Below the pieces are notes generated by a model that did not search any database, had not been told where the DNA came from, and saw only the letters and a list, made by a program, of their open reading frames with translations. The position numbers and the translations under genes are program-made. From Singulisphaera sp. (GTDB lineage: Bacteria; Planctomycetota; Planctomycetia; Isosphaerales; Isosphaeraceae), in contig DAIDJG010000127.1 in assembly GCA_027451445.1 (NCBI GenBank), positions 1 through 50,834 on the forward strand: a stretch of 50,834 nucleotides of DNA, given 5' to 3'. This document shows, piece by piece, positions 44,042 through 50,834 of the stretch. Within the stretch, counting starts at the first letter, position 1; every line of letters begins with the position of its first letter.

Positions 44042-44794
44042 CTATCGCTCAAGCCGCGGAGCCAATTCGATGCGAGCCCACGCGCGCAAGCGCCGCGCCC
44101 ACGCCGAGTGGTTGCTCGAATCCTCCTCGATGACCCACCGACGAACCTCGTCGGCCCGTATGGGCAAAAGCCCGCTGGTCTCGACGGCATGGTAGGCCCC
44201 ATCCGCCCCCAGCCGCTCGATGAGGACCCGTTCGCCCGGACCCTCAAAACGCCAAACTTCCGCGACCTGAAGCGCGGCATAAATTCCGGGCCGATCGATT
44301 CGCGAACGCGAGATGTCGACTTCGATGCCGAGGTCAGGATTGGGATAATCCGCCACGTTCCGTGACCGCCGCGCTTTGGCCGTTGCCGCGGCGGCGATCT
44401 TCTCCGGCTGGAAGTAATAGCATTCATCCGCCTCGAGGCCGCGGTTGACCTCGGGCCGTTTCCACGTCGTCTGACCGTAGCCCTGGTACGGGATTTCCAA
44501 TTCTTGCGCGACGGCCTCAACAAGCTGACCGAATAGCTTCTCTTCTCCATCGTGGAGTGGGCTGAGGGACATGAGCTCGATGTCCTTCCCGTCAAAATCG
44601 GCGTGCAGGTTGGCCCCCTCGGGGATCGAGTCAACGAGTTGTTCGTAGAAGGCCCAATCCACATCACGAATCAGGACCCGCTCATCGGGCTCGGACGTCC
44701 ACACGTAAAGCTGTTCCAGGGTCGGGACAACTCGCGGAGCATCGAGAGTGGGTGGGGAAGATGCCGGCGTATGATCAGTTGCCGCCGAACTCAT
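44042..44794 (-). CDS. Uma2-family (DUF820) putative endonuclease-like protein
   Basis: About 250 residues, starting at MSSAATDHTP; an in-frame ATG at 44845 adds 17 residues. The central region has DIELMSLSPLHDGEEKLFGQ and a conserved acidic site PDLGIEVDISRSRIDRPGIY, followed by the strand VAEVWRFEG. This corresponds to the restriction-endonuclease-like (PD-D/E-x-K) core of Uma2 proteins, which are greatly expanded in cyanobacteria and planctomycetes. The biological target of the family is not established. The C-terminal 40 residues are helical and charged. It is not linked to a modification enzyme, so a restriction role is not supported here. Confidence 0.9.
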   Translation of the reverse strand: MSSAATDHTPASSPPTLDAPRVVPTLEQLYVWTSEPDERVLIRDVDWAFYEQLVDSIPEGANLHADFDGKDIELMSLSPLHDGEEKLFGQLVEAVAQELEIPYQGYGQTTWKRPEVNRGLEADECYYFQPEKIAAAATAKARRSRNVADYPNPDLGIEVDISRSRIDRPGIYAALQVAEVWRFEGPGERVLIERLGADGAYHAVETSGLLPIRADEVRRWVIEEDSSNHSAWARRLRAWARIELAPRLER

Positions 44795-44917
44795 GGCGCC
44801 TCCCTTTCGGATCGAACCTTCGCCGTCGACAGTAACCATTCCCAACGGTCGATCGGTTCCTCTATCATAAACCGACTTCCGGTGCGAATCTTCCCTTCTT
44901 CTGGAGCCCGGCGCCGC

Positions 44918-45823
44918 TCAGCCTCCCGCGCCCGGGATCCCGAAGCGATTGCGCAGGTCGACGACCAGCTCGCTCATATCCGAGGGCAGGGCGGCTTCCA
45001 CCCGAATGTCTTGACCCGTGAGCGGATGACGAAATCCGAGGGTCTGCGCGTGCAGGGCCTGACGGTGGAATTGAGCCTTCGAGCGCGGGCGTTCGCGAGG
45101 GCGATAGACGGCATCACCAACGACGGGATGCCCCATCTCGGCAAGGTGAATGCGGATCTGGTGCGTACGCCCCGTTTCGAGCCAGCAGGCGACGAGTGAG
45201 GCCACGGGTCCAAAGCGTTCGACAACGCGGTAGTGGGTGACCGCCCGCCGGCCTTCGCCCGGCTCTCGCGCGACACCCCGGCGCAGGTCGCCTCGATCGG
45301 TCACAAGGGCCAGGTCGATCGTCCCTTCAGGGCGAGCCAGTGTCCCTTCCACAACCGCGAGGTACTGGCGTTCGATATCATGGACCTTGAACAGGGCCTG
45401 AAGGGCGCGGCCGGCGTCGGGAGTGCGGGCAAACGCCAGGGCGCCCGAGGTGTCCTTGTCGAGCCGGTGAACCACCCCCGCGTACGGCCGCTGGTCGCCG
45501 TGCCGAAGTGTGAGATAGCGCCGGACGCGCTCAACCAACGTGTCGCGCTCGCGATCCGGAGTAGGGAGCGTGAGTAACCCGGCAGGCTTATCGACGATGA
45601 TGAGATGACGGTCCTCGTACAGGACCCGGAGCCGCCCGGCGACCGTCCGTGCCTTGGGACGGTTGGGGAAGAAGGCGATTGGGGCGTCGAGCTCAACTTC
45701 GCGCCCCGGCTCGTCACAGCGTTCGCCCGCAATGTCGATCCGGCCGTTGCGCACCGCCTCCTGAGCAGCCCTGCGCGACAGGCCGAACTTCTCGGCGACG
45801 AGCTTGTCGAGACGAATCGGCAT
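44918..45823 (-). CDS. RluA/RluD-family pseudouridine synthase
   Basis: A 301-residue rRNA pseudouridine synthase. It starts with an S4 RNA-binding domain (IRLDKLVAEKFGLSRRAAQE). The catalytic core has HLIIVDKPAGLLTLPT and VHRLDKDTSGALAFARTP, where the Asp after Leu in HRLDKDTSG is the catalytic residue. It then carries GRTHQIRIHLAEMGHPVVGD and ends with FRHPLTGQDIRVEAALP. Members of this group modify uridines in 23S rRNA or tRNA, but the particular site cannot be read from sequence, so no RluD symbol is given. It lies downstream of the rpoC terminator and has its own leader of about 300 bp. Confidence 0.95.
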   Translation of the reverse strand: MPIRLDKLVAEKFGLSRRAAQEAVRNGRIDIAGERCDEPGREVELDAPIAFFPNRPKARTVAGRLRVLYEDRHLIIVDKPAGLLTLPTPDRERDTLVERVRRYLTLRHGDQRPYAGVVHRLDKDTSGALAFARTPDAGRALQALFKVHDIERQYLAVVEGTLARPEGTIDLALVTDRGDLRRGVAREPGEGRRAVTHYRVVERFGPVASLVACWLETGRTHQIRIHLAEMGHPVVGDAVYRPRERPRSKAQFHRQALHAQTLGFRHPLTGQDIRVEAALPSDMSELVVDLRNRFGIPGAGG

Positions 45824-45847
45824 GAAAGGACCGAAGGCCAGAAAGAG

Positions 45848-45916
45848 GGCGGCCGACCGCTCCGTCGTGGCCGCCCCTTGCCGTGATTCTCACCGTCCCG
45901 AAAACACGGTGAGAAC
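45848..45916. promoter_or_regulatory. Two hairpins in the leader of the pseudouridine synthase gene
   Basis: One 8-bp stem pairs 45848-45855 with 45870-45877; a second perfect 10-bp stem pairs 45888-45897 with 45907-45916. Both lie between the rpoC terminator and the synthase start at 45823. They may be part of an untranslated leader; no known riboswitch family was recognised. The rest of the 301-bp gap shows nothing else. Confidence 0.5.
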
Positions 45917-46062
45917 CGCGGTCAGTCTCCAGGGTGCGGACCCCTTTTTGGCGAGGTGGCCCTCCTCGCTCACGTCATTATACCGACCGAAAGTTTCGAT
46001 TCCAGTACGTAGCCTTTAGTCCTTCAAGGGCACCTTGAGATCCCGCACAGCCTATGCCAAAC

Positions 46063-46100
46063 AAAAACGGCCCGTCCCCTCGTGTCGAGAGGACGGGCCG
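46063..46100 (-). terminator. Intrinsic terminator of rpoC
   Basis: A 10-bp GC-rich stem (46068-46077 with 46091-46100), extended by two further pairs after one mismatch, is followed on the minus strand by five U residues (46067-46063). It lies 25 bp after the rpoC stop. It ends the rpoC transcript before the pseudouridine synthase gene. Confidence 0.92.
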
Positions 46101-46124
46101 CGGTTCGATCACCGCAAACCTCGG

Positions 46125-50408
<4,284 letters not shown>

Positions 50409-50834
50409 GAGACACACTCCTCTGCACGCGATAGACGGTGCCGCAGCGGGGTTGTTTTAATCAGGGGAAAGTCAGTTCAAAGCGGGTTAACGGGGTTGGC
50501 AGGCTCGGAATCAGCGTCGGTCAGGCGTCGAGCCGTGGCCAAAACAAAAAAGCCCGCGGGCCGTGCTCCCCCTGAAGACAGGCGAAGAACCGCCGCGGTT
50601 CCCTCAGACGGTCATCCTGGACCATCATCAAGATGCACCGGCATCCTCCTTGGCCGGGAATGGAAGACTCCAGGAATCAAGTCCAAGACCTCGAAACACG
50701 CGCAGCGGCACCGTCCGGACAGTGTCCAGCCGGGCCGCCGATGGAGTCGGTTCCCGTCGATCATACGCAATCTCAAGGCCGATTCCAAGAAAAATTTGCG
50801 GGGCAAAGGATTTTTTTCTGAAGTTTTGGTGAGT
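50409..50834. promoter_or_regulatory. Leader region upstream of rpoC
   Basis: No coding frame for an rpoB end or other gene is visible. On the minus strand a short GC palindrome followed by six U residues lies near 50545-50560 and could be a weak terminator or pause site of an upstream gene. Promoter boxes cannot be assigned confidently. Confidence 0.4.

Noticed and set aside
44042-44794. Uma2 protein as a restriction enzyme
   Set aside because: No methyltransferase or specificity partner is adjacent, and the family has no established restriction function.
45848-45916. Ribosomal-protein-type or riboswitch leader
   Set aside because: Two hairpins only; no conserved sequence of a known class could be recognised.
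50540-50562. Terminator upstream of rpoC
   Set aside because: The GC palindrome has too short a stem for a confident call although six U residues follow on the minus strand.

Overview
The window looks like high-GC chromosomal DNA from a planctomycete, probably of the Isosphaeraceae/Gemmataceae type. This is judged from gene content alone: a DUF1559 prepilin-like protein, a PSCyt1-DUF1549-DUF1553 cytochrome protein, a PknB-type kinase with a TPR tail and DWG in place of DFG, an Ala/Lys/Pro-tailed HU protein, and many lineage-style hypothetical proteins. Long antisense reading frames are common because of the GC content, and only one strand is called at each locus.

Region 1-10 kb: a soluble Ser/Thr kinase with a very long activation-loop insert, a membrane-anchored archaemetzincin-like protease, a VapBC-type toxin-antitoxin pair whose terminator covers the protease stop codon, a MITE-like palindromic element (3938-4243), two tiny Lys/Glu-rich coiled-coil genes, a 1009-aa kinase-TPR receptor, and a convergent pair with overlapping stop codons. 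Region 10-24 kb: a secreted unknown protein, a GT-C glycosyltransferase, gamma-glutamyltransferase, a small ORF, HU, tRNA-Leu(UAA), a DUF1559 protein, a 1005-aa polytopic unknown and an SGNH/AlgX-like membrane protein.

Region 24-36 kb is the most unusual part. About fourteen genes lie on the minus strand, in reading order: a YGVVFP-motif small protein, a 90-aa single-helix protein, a 40-aa ORF, an intact P-type ATPase with a His-rich linker and no CPC motif, two or three small unknowns, a P-type ATPase homologue that has lost every catalytic signature (a pseudo-ATPase), two PGPGW-like small membrane proteins, an EcsC-family protein, an AraC regulator, a second YGVVFP protein and a DUF454 (YbaN) membrane protein. 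The ATPase, the pseudo-ATPase and the DUF454 protein all begin with the same kind of tandem HMA-like module. The two YGVVFP paralogues sit near the two ends of the cluster. I propose a membrane or metal-homeostasis stress island under AraC control. Substrate and function are not visible in the sequence.

Region 36-50.8 kb is mostly ordinary: a small conserved protein, a long coiled-coil protein, the orphan PSCyt1/DUF1549/DUF1553 protein, tag, trmL, a cyanophycinase remnant, a DUF4405 membrane protein, a Uma2 nuclease-like protein, an RluA/RluD-family pseudouridine synthase and complete rpoC with a strong terminator and a roughly 425-bp leader that holds no rpoB end.
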